Shown piece after piece: positions 19,641 to 29,239 of a stretch of DNA of 47,804 bases (positions are counted from its first letter, which is position 1; each line of letters begins with the position of its first letter). The position numbers were made by a program, and so were the translations under genes. The notes beneath the pieces are model-generated. The model saw only the letters and a list, made by a program, of their open reading frames with translations. It was not told the origin of the DNA and made no database searches. The DNA is from Betaproteobacteria bacterium Ga0077523 (GTDB taxonomy: Bacteria; Pseudomonadota; Gammaproteobacteria; Burkholderiales; Ga0077523), in assembly GCA_001464695.1 (NCBI GenBank), contig LNDQ01000131.1:1-47804 (forward strand), given 5' to 3'.

Positions 19641-21049
19641 ACGAATTGTGCTTCACGAGCGCGACCGAACTCGTGCGGCGCATCCGTGCGCGCGAACTGT
19701 CGGCGGCAGAAGTACTGCGAGCCCATGTGCAGCAGATCGAACGGATCGACCCGGCGGTCAACGCGATGGTCACTCGAACCTTCGAACAGGCCGAAGCCGC
19801 GGCCCGCACAATCGACGAGCGGTTCGCGCGTGGCGAGGAATGCGGGGCGCTTGCCGGCCTGCCGGTGGCGCACAAGGATCTCGCGGTTACCAAGGGCATC
19901 CGCACCACGTTCGGCTCGCCGCTGTTCCGCGACTTCGTGCCCGACACCGACGCGATCATCGTGGAGCGGCTGCGCGCGGCGGGGGCGGTCACGGTCGGCA
20001 AGACCAACACGCCGGAGTTCGGTGCCGGTTCGCAGACGTTCAACACCGTCTTCGGGGCGACGCGCAATCCGTGGAATCTCGAGCGCACTTGCGGTGGCTC
20101 GAGCGGTGGTGCGGCAGTGGCACTCGCGTGCGGCATGGTGCCCATCGCCGACGGATCCGATTTCGGCGGGTCGCTGCGCAATCCCGCCAGTTTCTGCAAC
20201 GTGGTCGGCTTCCGCCCGACACCGGGGCGCGTTCCGAGCTGGCCCACGTTCAACGCCTGGTTTTCCCTGCCGGTGGTCGGACCCATGGCGCGCAGCGTCG
20301 AGGACGTCGCGCTCATGCTGTCAGCCATTGCCGGGCCGGATCGGCGCTGTCCGATCTCGATCCACGAAACGGGTGAAAGGTTTGCCCGACCGCTCGCGCG
20401 CGACATGAAGGGCGTGCGTATCGCCTGGAGTCGCGATCTCGACGGACTGCCGATCGAGCGCGAAGTGCTCGAAACCCTCGAGCGTGCATTGCCGGCGTTC
20501 GCAGACCTGGGCTGCGTGGTCGAACCGGCGACGCCGGACTTGACCGATGCCGACGAGATCTTCGAAGTCCTGCGCGCCTGGAACTTCGATCTGTCCCATG
20601 GCGAGTGGCTTCGCACCAAGCGCTCGCAGCTCAAGCAGACGGTGATCTGGAACATCGAGGAGGGCCAGCGCCTCTCCGGTTCGCAGGTGGCGCGCGCCGA
20701 GCGCAAGCGAACCGAGCTCTTCGCCCGCATGGGAGCGTTCTTCGAGCGCTGGGACTACCTCGTGTGTCCGGTCGCGCAGGTGCTGCCGTTCGACGTGAAC
20801 ACGGAGTATCCGATGGCGATCGACGACAAGCCGCTCGCCAACTACATCGAGTGGATGCGCTCCTGCTATCGCATTTCCGCCACGACGCTGCCGGCAATCT
20901 CGGTCCCGGCCGGATTCAGCCACGGCGGGCTGCCGGTGGGCCTGCAGATCGTCGGTCGCTATCTCGACGATCTCGGTGTGCTGCAGGTGGCCCATGCCTT
21001 CGAGCAGGCCACGCGCTTCGGCGCACGGCGTCCGGCCGTCGCGATCTGA
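19637..21049 (+). CDS. Amidase (amidase signature family)
   Basis: Amidase of 470 aa with the complete Ser-cisSer-Lys triad: Lys80 in VAHKDLA, cis-Ser155 in CGGSSGGAAVALACG, and nucleophile Ser179 in DFGGSLRNPAS, 24 residues after the cis-Ser as in characterised members. No signal peptide, so cytoplasmic. It does not carry features that would make it a GatA subunit: no gatC or gatB lies nearby, and the C-terminal region resembles stand-alone amidases. The substrate may be an aliphatic, aryl or acyl amide and cannot be deduced. The start overlaps the DUF486 stop. Confidence 0.92.
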   Translation: MNELCFTSATELVRRIRARELSAAEVLRAHVQQIERIDPAVNAMVTRTFEQAEAAARTIDERFARGEECGALAGLPVAHKDLAVTKGIRTTFGSPLFRDFVPDTDAIIVERLRAAGAVTVGKTNTPEFGAGSQTFNTVFGATRNPWNLERTCGGSSGGAAVALACGMVPIADGSDFGGSLRNPASFCNVVGFRPTPGRVPSWPTFNAWFSLPVVGPMARSVEDVALMLSAIAGPDRRCPISIHETGERFARPLARDMKGVRIAWSRDLDGLPIEREVLETLERALPAFADLGCVVEPATPDLTDADEIFEVLRAWNFDLSHGEWLRTKRSQLKQTVIWNIEEGQRLSGSQVARAERKRTELFARMGAFFERWDYLVCPVAQVLPFDVNTEYPMAIDDKPLANYIEWMRSCYRISATTLPAISVPAGFSHGGLPVGLQIVGRYLDDLGVLQVAHAFEQATRFGARRPAVAI

Positions 21050-21148
21050 AGCGGGCTGTCGAGGGAAATTCGAGGGTATGATCGCGGGCCGCGCGCCGGC
21101 CGCGAGGTCAACCCCCAAGTCGGCGCCCCGTCCCATCACGATGCATCG

Positions 21149-21976
21149 ATGCCCATGATCCGTCTTGCCTGCACCCTGTTCTGCGCTTCAGTTTTCGCCA
21201 CCCCGCTCCTGGCTCAGCAACCCGATCCGGCCAAGCCGCCCGCGGAGAAGCCCAGATCGGCCAAGCAGAAGGACCGGGTATTCGTGAAGGACATCGAGGG
21301 CGTCTGGCTGCCCCAGGACTACATGGACGCGCTGCGGGCGACCCGCCAGCCGCACGCGGCGGCGCGCAAGGCGCCTCCGCTCGCCATCAAGATCCAGAAG
21401 GAGGACCAGAGCTATCCCATCATGCGTACCGACTTCTCCAAGGCGGTCCTGCAGCGCGTGATCGAAATCGAGCCCGCAGGCAAGCCCGGCTCGTACCGCA
21501 TGGTGGTTGCGGACGATGACCGCGGCATCGTGTCGTCGGCCGATGCGACCTACATTCCGTTCCAGGGCGAGCGCGGTGTCCAGGGGCGGTTCGACACCCT
21601 GGCGATCGCCGATCCGACCTTCGCGAAGCGCCGCTTCCGCAACTTCGTGCGCGTGGCGGAAGGGCTGGTCGTGTTCGTCAACCGCGCGGTCATCGCCGGC
21701 AAGTACGCCGACGAGAAGGGCCGCATCTACGAGTTCGCCGAGACGGGCGAGGCGACGTTCCCCGACACGAAGTTCGAGTACGAGGTGTCGCTCGCGGCCG
21801 AAGGTGCAGCCTGCGACTATTTCGAGACGCCGGACGACAAGGCCCCGGGCGGCAAGAAGCGCTACGGGTTCGGGTGGAAGGGCGACAAGCTGCAACTCTT
21901 CGCGGCAACCGGTACCGAACCGAAGAACGTGCGCTGCGAACGCAAGCCGTTTGCGGTACTGACGCGGCAGGACTAG
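21149..21976 (+). CDS. Secreted hypothetical protein (275 aa)
   Basis: Exported protein with signal peptide MPMIRLACTLFCASVFATPLLA and a following Pro/Lys-rich linker (PDPAKPPAEKPRSAKQKD). The mature part begins with a VKDIEGVWLPQDYMDALRATR segment and continues as a mixed alpha/beta or beta-rich domain of about 220 residues. Two Cys (in GAACDYFE and NVRCERK) near the C-terminus could form a disulfide. I recognise no family. A start at the second ATG (21155) is equally plausible. It stands 99 bp after the amidase with its own spacing and is followed by a repeat and a second small secreted protein. Confidence 0.72.
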   Translation: MPMIRLACTLFCASVFATPLLAQQPDPAKPPAEKPRSAKQKDRVFVKDIEGVWLPQDYMDALRATRQPHAAARKAPPLAIKIQKEDQSYPIMRTDFSKAVLQRVIEIEPAGKPGSYRMVVADDDRGIVSSADATYIPFQGERGVQGRFDTLAIADPTFAKRRFRNFVRVAEGLVVFVNRAVIAGKYADEKGRIYEFAETGEATFPDTKFEYEVSLAAEGAACDYFETPDDKAPGGKKRYGFGWKGDKLQLFAATGTEPKNVRCERKPFAVLTRQD

Positions 21977-21983
21977 AAGTTAC

Positions 21984-22059
21984 CGCCCCCAGGCTCACAT
22001 CGTTCACTGCCCTCCAAGGGGGCGCAACAGTGGCTTGGGGCGGCCCGGTGCCACTGACA
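21984..22059 (-). repeat. Core-hairpin repeat, single copy (inverted orientation)
   Basis: On the minus strand this reads as a stem-loop with the conserved core CGGGCCGCCCCAAG. The stem is cagtggc (22028-22034) with gccactg (22050-22056). It is followed by the second module gcgccccc...ggGGCAG and a closing gggggcg. The same arrangement occurs at 25.33 kb and three times in tandem at 36.66 kb. It lies directly before the ribosome site of the next gene. Confidence 0.7.
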
Positions 22060-22079
22060 ACACTACAACGGGAGGGGAA

Positions 22080-22544
22080 ATGAAGAACATCGCGGGAATG
22101 CTGTTCGGCTGGGCCATTCTGGGTATCGTGGCGAGCGGCACGGCCGGGGCGGCCGACTGCTCCGAAGCCGTGACGGCCGCGGAGGCGGTCGCAGCCGAGG
22201 ATGCGCGCTACGCCGCGCAGACCACCGAGGACTTCGCCGCGATGGAACGGCTGCTCGGCGACGACCTCGTCTACATCCATTCCTCCACGCTCGTCGATAC
22301 CAAGGCGAGCTACATCGAGCTGATCCGATCCGGTGAAGTCCACTACCGGGTGATGAAGCGCGACGACGTCACGGTACGCACCTACGGCTGCATCGCGATC
22401 CTGTCGGGTCACGCGAACTACGACGTGACCATCAAGGGCAAGGACGTCGCGGTGGAACTGCGCTTCCACGCCATCTGGGCAAAGCGCAAGGGACAGCTTC
22501 AGTTCATCTCTTGGCAGGCCACGCGGGTGCCGCCGAAGCAGTAA
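22080..22544 (+). CDS. Secreted SnoaL/DUF4440-like (NTF2-fold) protein
   Basis: Protein of 154 aa. The signal peptide MKNIAGMLFGWAILGIVASGTAGA precedes a single NTF2-like domain of about 125 residues with the typical opening VAAEDARYAAQTTEDFAAMERLL, then DDLVYIHSSTLVDTKASYIE, and closing strands WAKRKGQLQFISWQATRV. Such domains bind small molecules or act as simple enzymes; many exported members have no known function. Cys residues in DCSEA and YGCIA may pair. A clear ggagggg ribosome site precedes the ATG at 22080; the frame open to 22035 runs through repeat DNA. Confidence 0.82.
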   Translation: MKNIAGMLFGWAILGIVASGTAGAADCSEAVTAAEAVAAEDARYAAQTTEDFAAMERLLGDDLVYIHSSTLVDTKASYIELIRSGEVHYRVMKRDDVTVRTYGCIAILSGHANYDVTIKGKDVAVELRFHAIWAKRKGQLQFISWQATRVPPKQ

Positions 22545-22602
22545 ACGCCAATTGCTGCACCGGCGTTATCGACTACGAGCGCGCCGTGGATGAAGTTCTT
22601 GC

Positions 22603-22713
22603 GCGTGCCTGCGGCACGCCTCATCGGCCTCGCCGCACAAGTCCGATGCCTGCCGCGGCTCCCACGTTAGGGGAGAGAGGCTGAAGCTCCCCTTCTCCCT
22701 GGTGGAGAAGGGG
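22603..22713. repeat. Two hairpins in the gap upstream of mgtE
   Basis: The 304-bp gap 22545-22848 holds a perfect 7-bp stem with 3-nt loop (22603-22619), possibly ending the preceding transcript although no T tract follows. It also holds a perfect 10-bp stem with 5-nt loop (22689-22713) followed by G-rich sequence, a relative of the C-rich hairpins at 17.1 and 28.1 kb. I see no magnesium riboswitch and no gene in this gap. Confidence 0.5.
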
Positions 22714-22848
22714 CGGGGGGATGAGGGGGAGTCCCCTTTCATCTGGAGATGTCGGCGCAGCCGGCATCACCATGTACCGCGCGAGGGCCGACCCATACAA
22801 TACGGCGGTTTCCCCGCCCGAAAACCCGTCACACGGAGCGCCGCACGG

Positions 22849-24294
22849 ATGTCGCCGGAAGTCGACGAAGCTAAATCCCAGGAGAGCGTGCAGGAAAGCC
22901 TGCAGCAGGTGATGGCCCTGCTGCAGAAGCACCGCCTCGTGGAGCAGCTCGTCCACCGGCAGGACATGCCCAAGCACGAACTGGTGGAGACATTGGTCCA
23001 CCGGCAGAACCTGGCCGAGCTGCAACAGAAGCTTGCCGAGCTGCACCCGGCCGACGTCGCCTATGTGCTCGAGGCGCTGCCGCTCGAGGAACGGCTGATC
23101 GTCTGGAACCTGGTCAAGGCCGATCGCGACGGCGAGATCCTGCTCGAAGCTTCCGACGCGGTGCGCGCGACCCTGATCGCGGACATGGCACCGGAGGAGT
23201 TGGTCGCCGCCACCGAGCAGCTCGACACCGACGAGATTGCGGACCTCGCACCCGACCTGCCCGAGGAGGTCATCGAGGACGTCTTCCAGGCACTGTCGGT
23301 GGAAGAGCGCGAACAGCTCCGGGCTGCCATGTCCTACCCCGAGGACTCGGTCGGGGCGCTGATGGATTTCGACATGGTCACGGTGCGCGAGGACGTCACC
23401 ATCGAGGTGGTGCTGCGCTACCTGCGCCGCCTCGACGAGTTGCCCGATCACACCGACCAGCTGTTCGTCGTCGACCGCAACGAAGTCCTGCAAGGTGTGC
23501 TGCCTATCGGACGGGTCCTGGTGACGGATCCGGATCGTCTGGTGATCGACCTGATGATCGTGGACGCCGTGCGCCTGAAGCCCCACGATGATGCGGAGCA
23601 GGCAGCCCAGGCATTCGAGCGCTATGACCTGGTGTCGGCACCGGTGGTGGATGACCACGGCCAGCTGGTGGGCCGAGTGACGGTGGCGGCGGTGGTGGAC
23701 TTCATCCGCGACCAGTCCGACAGCGAGATGCTGAACCTGGCCGGCCTGCGCGAAGACGAGGACATCTTCTCCTCGGTCTGGAAATCGGCGCAGAACCGCT
23801 GGACCTGGCTCGCGATCAATCTGGTCACCGCGTTCATCGCCTCGCGGGTCATCGGCATCTTCGAAGGCAGCATCGAGAAGCTGGTGGCGCTGGCGGCGCT
23901 GATGCCCATCGTCGCCGGCATCGGCGGCAATTCCGGCAACCAGACCATCACGATGATCGTGCGCGCCATGGCCCTGGGTCAGATCCAGCGCGCCAACGCC
24001 AAGGCGCTGCTCACCAAGGAGCTGCTGATCAGCCTGTTGAACGGCCTCGTATGGGGCAGTATCTTCGGGGTGTTCGCGATGTTGCTGTACCACAGCTGGG
24101 CGCTGGGGCTCGTGATGATGGCGGCGATGACCTTGAACCTGCTGGTGGCGGCGTCCTTCGGTGTCTTCATCCCGATGCTGATGCACCGCTTCGGTCGCGA
24201 TCCGGCGGTGGGCTCGAGCGTGCTGATCACGGCCATCACGGACAGCGGCGGGTTCTTCATCTTCCTCGGGTTGGCGACGTTGTTCCTGATCTAG
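22849..24294 (+). CDS. mgtE: Magnesium transporter MgtE
   Basis: Mg2+ channel of 481 aa. An N-terminal helical domain (about 1-150, with LHPADVAYVLEALPLEERL and DLAPDLPEEVIEDVFQAL) precedes a CBS pair (about 165-290), a connecting helix, and five membrane segments. Pore signatures are MPIVAGIGGNSGNQTITM and VLITAITDSGGFFIFL, which holds the conserved pore-lining Asp. The N domain and CBS pair sense cytosolic Mg2+ and close the pore. The ATG at 22849 gives MSPEVDEAKSQ; upstream in-frame sequence is repeat-derived. It is monocistronic by spacing and is followed by a palindromic repeat. Confidence 0.95.
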   Translation: MSPEVDEAKSQESVQESLQQVMALLQKHRLVEQLVHRQDMPKHELVETLVHRQNLAELQQKLAELHPADVAYVLEALPLEERLIVWNLVKADRDGEILLEASDAVRATLIADMAPEELVAATEQLDTDEIADLAPDLPEEVIEDVFQALSVEEREQLRAAMSYPEDSVGALMDFDMVTVREDVTIEVVLRYLRRLDELPDHTDQLFVVDRNEVLQGVLPIGRVLVTDPDRLVIDLMIVDAVRLKPHDDAEQAAQAFERYDLVSAPVVDDHGQLVGRVTVAAVVDFIRDQSDSEMLNLAGLREDEDIFSSVWKSAQNRWTWLAINLVTAFIASRVIGIFEGSIEKLVALAALMPIVAGIGGNSGNQTITMIVRAMALGQIQRANAKALLTKELLISLLNGLVWGSIFGVFAMLLYHSWALGLVMMAAMTLNLLVAASFGVFIPMLMHRFGRDPAVGSSVLITAITDSGGFFIFLGLATLFLI

Positions 24295-24317
24295 GGACGG
24301 AACGAAACCTCTTTCAA

Positions 24318-24416
24318 CACGAAGGACGCGAAGGACACGAAGTGCCACGAAGAAGGGCAAAGGCACTGTTTCTTGGTTTTCCTTCGTGAACCTTCGTGTC
24401 CTTCGCGTCCTTCGTG
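24318..24416. repeat. 9-bp-periodic palindrome, copy 1
   Basis: Perfect 25-bp inverted repeat (24318-24342 and 24392-24416) around a 49-bp centre. Each arm is itself a string of near-identical 9-mers of the type cacgaagga. The same arms occur at 26.42 kb. It lies between mgtE and the esterase gene. As RNA it would fold into one long hairpin, so it could end or stabilise transcripts. Confidence 0.8.
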
Positions 24417-24437
24417 GTTCACGCTGTTCTTCCCTGC

Positions 24438-25289
24438 ATGAGAAACCTCGTCGCTCTGACCGCAGTCGCGATCCTGGCTGCCCTGACCGCGTGTACCCCG
24501 CTCGGCCTGCTCAATGCCACCACGCCGTCCGCGGGCTATCGCCGCGAGGCGGGCATTGCGTACGGGCCGCTGGTGCGTCAGAAGCTCGATGTCTACGTGC
24601 CTGAAGCCGCAGGCGGGCCGATGCCGGTCGTCGTGTTCTTCTACGGCGGCGGTTGGCAGGAGGGCAGCCGGGAGGACTACCGGTTCGCCGGCGAAGCGCT
24701 GGCGTCGCGCGGATTCGTCGCCATCGTGCCCGACTACCGTGTCTATCCCGAAGTGCGGTATCCGGACTTCCTGCGTGACGCTGCCGCTGCCGTCCGCTGG
24801 GTGCACGATCGTGTCGGCGACTACGGTGGCGATCCGGCGCGCCTGTTCGTGATGGGCCACTCCGCCGGCGCCTACAACGCGGCCATGCTGGCGCTGGACG
24901 GGCGCTGGCTGGCCGGGGTGGGGCTCGACCCGCAGCGGATGCTGCGCGGCTGGATCGGTCTTTCGGGGCCGTACGATTTCCTGCCGATCAAGACGCCGGT
25001 GATCCAGACCATCTTCGGGCCGCGCGAACAATGGCCTGGGACCCAGCCGATCGCGTACGTTTCGTCGGGGGCTCCGCCCGCCCTGCTGATGACGGGCGAT
25101 GCCGATACCCGGGTGTTGCCGCGCAACTCCGAGCGCCTGGCGGCGCGGATGCGTGAGGCAGGCGTTGGCGTCACGGAGCACGTCTACCCGGGGCTCGGAC
25201 ACGGCCGTACCGTCGCGGCGCTCGCCAGGCCCTTTCGCGCCGACCCGCCGATTCTCGAGGAAATTGGGCGCTTCGTTGCGTCGCACTGA
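24438..25289 (+). CDS. Lipoprotein alpha/beta hydrolase (esterase, BD-FAE-like)
   Basis: Hydrolase of 283 aa with a lipoprotein signal: MRNLVALTAVAILAALTAC, lipobox LTAC with Cys19. The alpha/beta fold shows an oxyanion segment FFYGGGWQEGSRED, nucleophile elbow GHSAGAYNAA, an acidic residue in LMTGDADTRVLP, and the catalytic His in YPGLGHGRTV. It belongs to the carboxylesterase/BD-FAE type that cleaves acyl esters. Membrane anchoring in the periplasm is predicted. The ATG at 24438 is chosen because it begins the signal; the preceding 14 in-frame residues derive from the palindromic repeat. The native substrate is unknown. Confidence 0.87.
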   Translation: MRNLVALTAVAILAALTACTPLGLLNATTPSAGYRREAGIAYGPLVRQKLDVYVPEAAGGPMPVVVFFYGGGWQEGSREDYRFAGEALASRGFVAIVPDYRVYPEVRYPDFLRDAAAAVRWVHDRVGDYGGDPARLFVMGHSAGAYNAAMLALDGRWLAGVGLDPQRMLRGWIGLSGPYDFLPIKTPVIQTIFGPREQWPGTQPIAYVSSGAPPALLMTGDADTRVLPRNSERLAARMREAGVGVTEHVYPGLGHGRTVAALARPFRADPPILEEIGRFVASH

Positions 25290-25324
25290 ATCCGCGAGAG
25301 TTTCGGGATCGTAGAATGATCGCT

Positions 25325-25400
25325 CAGCCCTCGCCGGGCCGCCCCAAGTGGGCTGGCCCCTGGGGGAAAGGCCGCAAGGCCTGTCGGGGGGGCGTTACCC
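25325..25400 (+). repeat. Core-hairpin repeat, single copy upstream of msrP
   Basis: The stem cagccc (25325-25330) with gggctg (25350-25355) encloses the conserved core GCCGGGCCGCCCCAAG. A degenerate second module of C and G runs continues to about 25400. The stem bases differ from those of the other copies but still pair. It lies in the 175-bp gap between the esterase and msrP. Confidence 0.65.
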
Positions 25401-25464
25401 AGGTAGGCGAACCGTCGGCGGAGCACCCCGGTCGTATTCCGCACCGATGCACGAAAGGTCTCCC

Positions 25465-26412
<948 letters not shown>

Positions 26413-26423
26413 AAAGCTTGAAA

Positions 26424-26521
26424 CACGAAGGACGCGAAGGACACGAAGGGCCACGAAGGAAAACCAGAAAGCAGTTCCTTCGCCTTTCTTCGTGACCTTC
26501 GTGTCCTTCGCGTCCTTCGTG
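26424..26521. repeat. 9-bp-periodic palindrome, copy 2 (between msrP and msrQ)
   Basis: Perfect 26-bp inverted repeat (26424-26449 and 26496-26521) with a 46-bp centre. Its arms match those of the 24.3-kb copy. The 9-mer cacgaagga repeats within the arms, so on either strand it yields a spurious His-Glu-Gly-Arg-Glu-Gly translation. It begins 11 bp after the msrP stop and ends 10 bp before the msrQ start. Confidence 0.82.
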
Positions 26522-26531
26522 GTGAACGAGT

Positions 26532-27206
26532 TTGCCTTTGACTTTCCAACCGACTCCGACCCAGATCGCCAGAATCAAGGCAGCGGTCTTCGTCGCCTGC
26601 CTGATGCCGCTCGCCCTGCTGGCGCTGCGCGCCTGGCGCGATCAGCTGGGCGCGAATCCGATCGAATACATCACCCGGGCGACCGGCTGGTGGACTCTCA
26701 CGTTCCTGATGATCACGCTGACCGTGACGCCGGCCCGCCGGCTGCTCTCGATGCCGTGGTTGCTGCGCTTGCGCCGCATGCTCGGGTTGTTCGCGTTCTT
26801 CTACGCGAGCCTGCACTTCACCACCTACATCTGGCTCGACCAGTTCTTCGATTTCTCCGACATCGTCAAGGACGTGGTGAAGCGTCCGTTCATCACCGTC
26901 GGGTTCACGGCCTTCGTGTTGCTCATCCCGCTCGCGGCCACGTCCACCAACGCGATGGTCAAGCGCCTCGGGGCGCGCCGCTGGCAGTGGCTGCACCGCG
27001 CGGTGTACGTCATCGGGACGCTCGGCGTGATCCATTTCCTGTGGCTGGTCAAGAAGGACATCCGCGAACCGCTGGTCTACGCTCTGGTCCTCGCTGTCCT
27101 GCTCGGGGCACGACTCGTGTTCCGCTGGCGCGAGCGCGCGCGAACCAAGGCGCCAACCGTCCGCGCGAACTCCCATCCGGCCCGAGCGGGGATCGGCCCG
27201 TCATGA
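26532..27206 (+). CDS. msrQ: Heme-binding membrane subunit MsrQ
   Basis: Membrane protein of 224 aa in the ferric-reductase-like family with six membrane segments. It carries candidate heme ligands in ASLHFTTYIWLDQFF and in the pair WQWLHRAVYVIGTLGVIHFLWLV. MsrQ passes electrons from the quinone pool, or a cytoplasmic flavin reductase, to periplasmic MsrP. The start is a TTG at 26532 (TTG CCT TTG ACT), immediately after the palindromic repeat, with no strong ribosome site. Its stop overlaps the start of the next gene (ATGA at 27203). The C-terminal ~25 residues are an Arg/Pro-rich tail. Confidence 0.9.
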   Translation: MPLTFQPTPTQIARIKAAVFVACLMPLALLALRAWRDQLGANPIEYITRATGWWTLTFLMITLTVTPARRLLSMPWLLRLRRMLGLFAFFYASLHFTTYIWLDQFFDFSDIVKDVVKRPFITVGFTAFVLLIPLAATSTNAMVKRLGARRWQWLHRAVYVIGTLGVIHFLWLVKKDIREPLVYALVLAVLLGARLVFRWRERARTKAPTVRANSHPARAGIGPS

Positions 27207-28036
27207 ACGAACCGGTGCGGGATTTCTACGACGGACTCGCCGATGAGTACCACCTCATGTTCGCCGACTGGCGGCAGGAGATCAGCCACCAGGGCGAAGC
27301 GCTCGATGCCGTGATCCGGCAACGGTCGGAAGGGTCTGTCACGGACTTGCTCGATTGTGCGTGCGGGATCGGGACCCAGGCGATCGCACTGGCGCTGCAG
27401 GGTTATGGCGTGCATGCGACCGATTTCAGCGCTCCCGCGGTCGAGCGCGCGCGGCGCGAAGCGCAGTCGTTTGCTGCGGACATCACCTTCGATGTGGCCG
27501 ACTTTCGTGCGCTGGACCAGGTTTTCGCGGAACGATTCGACGTCGTCATATGCTGCGACAACGCGCTGTCTCACTGCCTCGAGTCTGACGATCTGCCCCG
27601 GGCGCTCGAGCAGATGCGAGGCCGCCTGCGTCCGGGCGGGTTGTTTCTCGCGAGCATCCGCGACTATGACCGCTTGCTCGCGCGCGATGCCAGCGCAACA
27701 GCGCTCGATCCGGAATTGCCCGGGTTGCATGGCAAACGCCAGGAGCACGGGCCGCGCGGCACGATGCCCCAGGTCTTCGACGACGAGAGCGGCCGTCGCA
27801 TCGCGTTCCAGGTCTGGGACTGGGCCCCCGATGGGCGTTCCTACGCCGTGCACCAGTACTTCGTGCGTGAAGCAGGCGGCGAATACCGGACTTCCCATCA
27901 CGTCTCCCGATTTCGCGCGCTGCGCCGTGCCGAACTGGACGAAGCGCTGGCCGCCGCGGGGTTCAGCGATGTACGCTGGCATTTCCCGGCGGACAGCGGC
28001 TTCTATCAGCCGGTGGTGACGGCGCGAGCACGCTAG
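27203..28036 (+). CDS. Class I SAM-dependent methyltransferase, coupled to msrQ
   Basis: Methyltransferase of 277 aa. Motif I is LLDCACGIGTQAIALA, the acidic strand-2 end lies in GVHATDFSAPAVERARREA, and motif IV-like FDVVICCDNALSHCLE is followed by LRPGGLFLASIRDYDR. The general layout resembles glycine/sarcosine N-methyltransferase-type enzymes, but assignment to a substrate is not justified. Translation is coupled to msrQ through an ATGA overlap, which is the only contextual clue. The N-terminus MNEPVRDFYDGLADEYHLMF is typical of the family and supports the start. Confidence 0.86.
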   Translation: MNEPVRDFYDGLADEYHLMFADWRQEISHQGEALDAVIRQRSEGSVTDLLDCACGIGTQAIALALQGYGVHATDFSAPAVERARREAQSFAADITFDVADFRALDQVFAERFDVVICCDNALSHCLESDDLPRALEQMRGRLRPGGLFLASIRDYDRLLARDASATALDPELPGLHGKRQEHGPRGTMPQVFDDESGRRIAFQVWDWAPDGRSYAVHQYFVREAGGEYRTSHHVSRFRALRRAELDEALAAAGFSDVRWHFPADSGFYQPVVTARAR

Positions 28037-28117
28037 ATTCCTGACCGCCCCTTCCGCGTGAGCGTTGACTTGTCGGCGTCCAGCGGCGATTCGCCAGTTG
28101 AGGTCGGGCGCATGGTT

Positions 28118-28207
28118 GCCCCCATCCCAACCTTCCCCCGGCAGGCCGGGGGAAGGAGCTGTACACCCCTTCCCCCGCGATCAGCGGGGGAAGGTTGGGA
28201 TGGGGGC
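28118..28207. repeat. Double C-rich hairpin inside a 23-bp inverted repeat
   Basis: A perfect 23-bp inverted repeat (28118-28140 and 28185-28207) encloses two hairpins: an 11-bp stem with 4-nt loop (28131-28156) and an 11-bp stem with 5-nt loop (28168-28194). The alternatives compete, so the DNA or RNA can fold as one long arm or two short ones. It sits between convergent genes ending at 28036 and 28212 and may serve as a bidirectional transcript end. Related single hairpins are at 17.1 and 22.7 kb. Confidence 0.75.
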
Positions 28208-28211
28208 CTTC

Positions 28212-29132
28212 CTACCGTGCCCGTTTCCGCGACTCCGAAATGTCCGCCAGGAACGCGACGAATGCCGTGACCCGAGGTGCCACCGGACGACCCGGGTGCC
28301 ATAGCGCGTAGAGCGGGTACTCGGGCGAGCGCCATGCCGCCAGGACCGGCACCAGCAACTTGCGCGCGAACAGGGGCTCCAGCATGAAGTCGACGTCGGT
28401 CACGACGCCGAAGCCCGCGATGGCAGCTTCGATGCAGGCGTCCGAGTTGTTGCAGGTCAGTCGACCCTTGGGCGCCACGACCAGCGCTTCGCCGCGGCCG
28501 CGGCGCACGGGCTCGAATTCCCAGTCGAAGGGCTGACCGGAAACCGAATTGATGTAGTCGATGGTCGTGTGATGCCCCAGCTCAAGCGGGTGGTGCGGCT
28601 CGCCGTGCCGGGTCAAGTACGATGGGCTCGCCGCCGCGATGAGCCGGAAGCCGCCCAGCCGCCGGTACTTGAGATGGTGTGCGCGCGGCAGCGACGTGCG
28701 CACGAAGATGTCCGCATCCGCTTGTGCGATGTCGTCGACCCGCTCGTTCAGCACCAGGTTGAGGGCGACACCGGGATAGCGCTCCAGGAACTCCGGTACC
28801 CGCGCGGCGAGCACGCGGACGCCGAAGAATTCCGGCACCTCGACGGTCAGTGGCCCGGCGACCTCGCCCGCGCGTGTCGCGTACTCGTTGTCCAGCGCGT
28901 CGATCTGTTCGAGGAGCCCGCCGACGCGCTCCGCGTACTGTTCGCCTTCGCTGGTGAGGGTGACCGTGCGAGTGGTGCGCCGGAACAGGCGCACGCCCAG
29001 ACGCGCCTCCAACTGCGCGATCTGGCTCGAGACCGCGGCGCGCGAGACCCCCAACGCCTTGGCAGCACCGCTGAAGCTCGCGGCACTCGCCACGGCGAGG
29101 AAGGTACGCATCAGGTGAACGTTGTCTGGCAT
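28212..29132 (-). CDS. LysR-family transcriptional regulator
   Basis: Regulator of 306 aa. The N-terminal winged helix-turn-helix is MRTFLAVASAASFSGAAKAL, then VSRAAVSSQIAQLEARLGVRLF, and a linker helix. The C-terminal periplasmic-binding-protein-like effector domain includes GPLTVEVPEFFGVRVLAARVPEFLERYPGV. The sub-type resembles the large group of DNA-binding repressors/activators next to efflux or oxidoreductase genes. It is divergent from the MATE exporter across a 107-bp gap, the usual arrangement for a LysR controlling its neighbour; the gap is AT-rich around 29190-29205. The effector is unknown. Confidence 0.93.
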   Translation of the reverse strand: MPDNVHLMRTFLAVASAASFSGAAKALGVSRAAVSSQIAQLEARLGVRLFRRTTRTVTLTSEGEQYAERVGGLLEQIDALDNEYATRAGEVAGPLTVEVPEFFGVRVLAARVPEFLERYPGVALNLVLNERVDDIAQADADIFVRTSLPRAHHLKYRRLGGFRLIAAASPSYLTRHGEPHHPLELGHHTTIDYINSVSGQPFDWEFEPVRRGRGEALVVAPKGRLTCNNSDACIEAAIAGFGVVTDVDFMLEPLFARKLLVPVLAAWRSPEYPLYALWHPGRPVAPRVTAFVAFLADISESRKRAR

Positions 29133-29239
29133 GGGTGGCGGGGTTCGGTGCCTATTGTCAATGCAATCTGAACAGTGTGGCCAATCCGCTCATAAAATAT
29201 TGACAGCATACTGCGACTGCTGAAAACCATGCAGACCGG

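Noticed and set aside
22545..22848. Magnesium riboswitch (M-box or mgtA-type leader) before mgtE
   Set aside because: Only two simple hairpins are visible; none of the conserved M-box helices or loops could be recognised.
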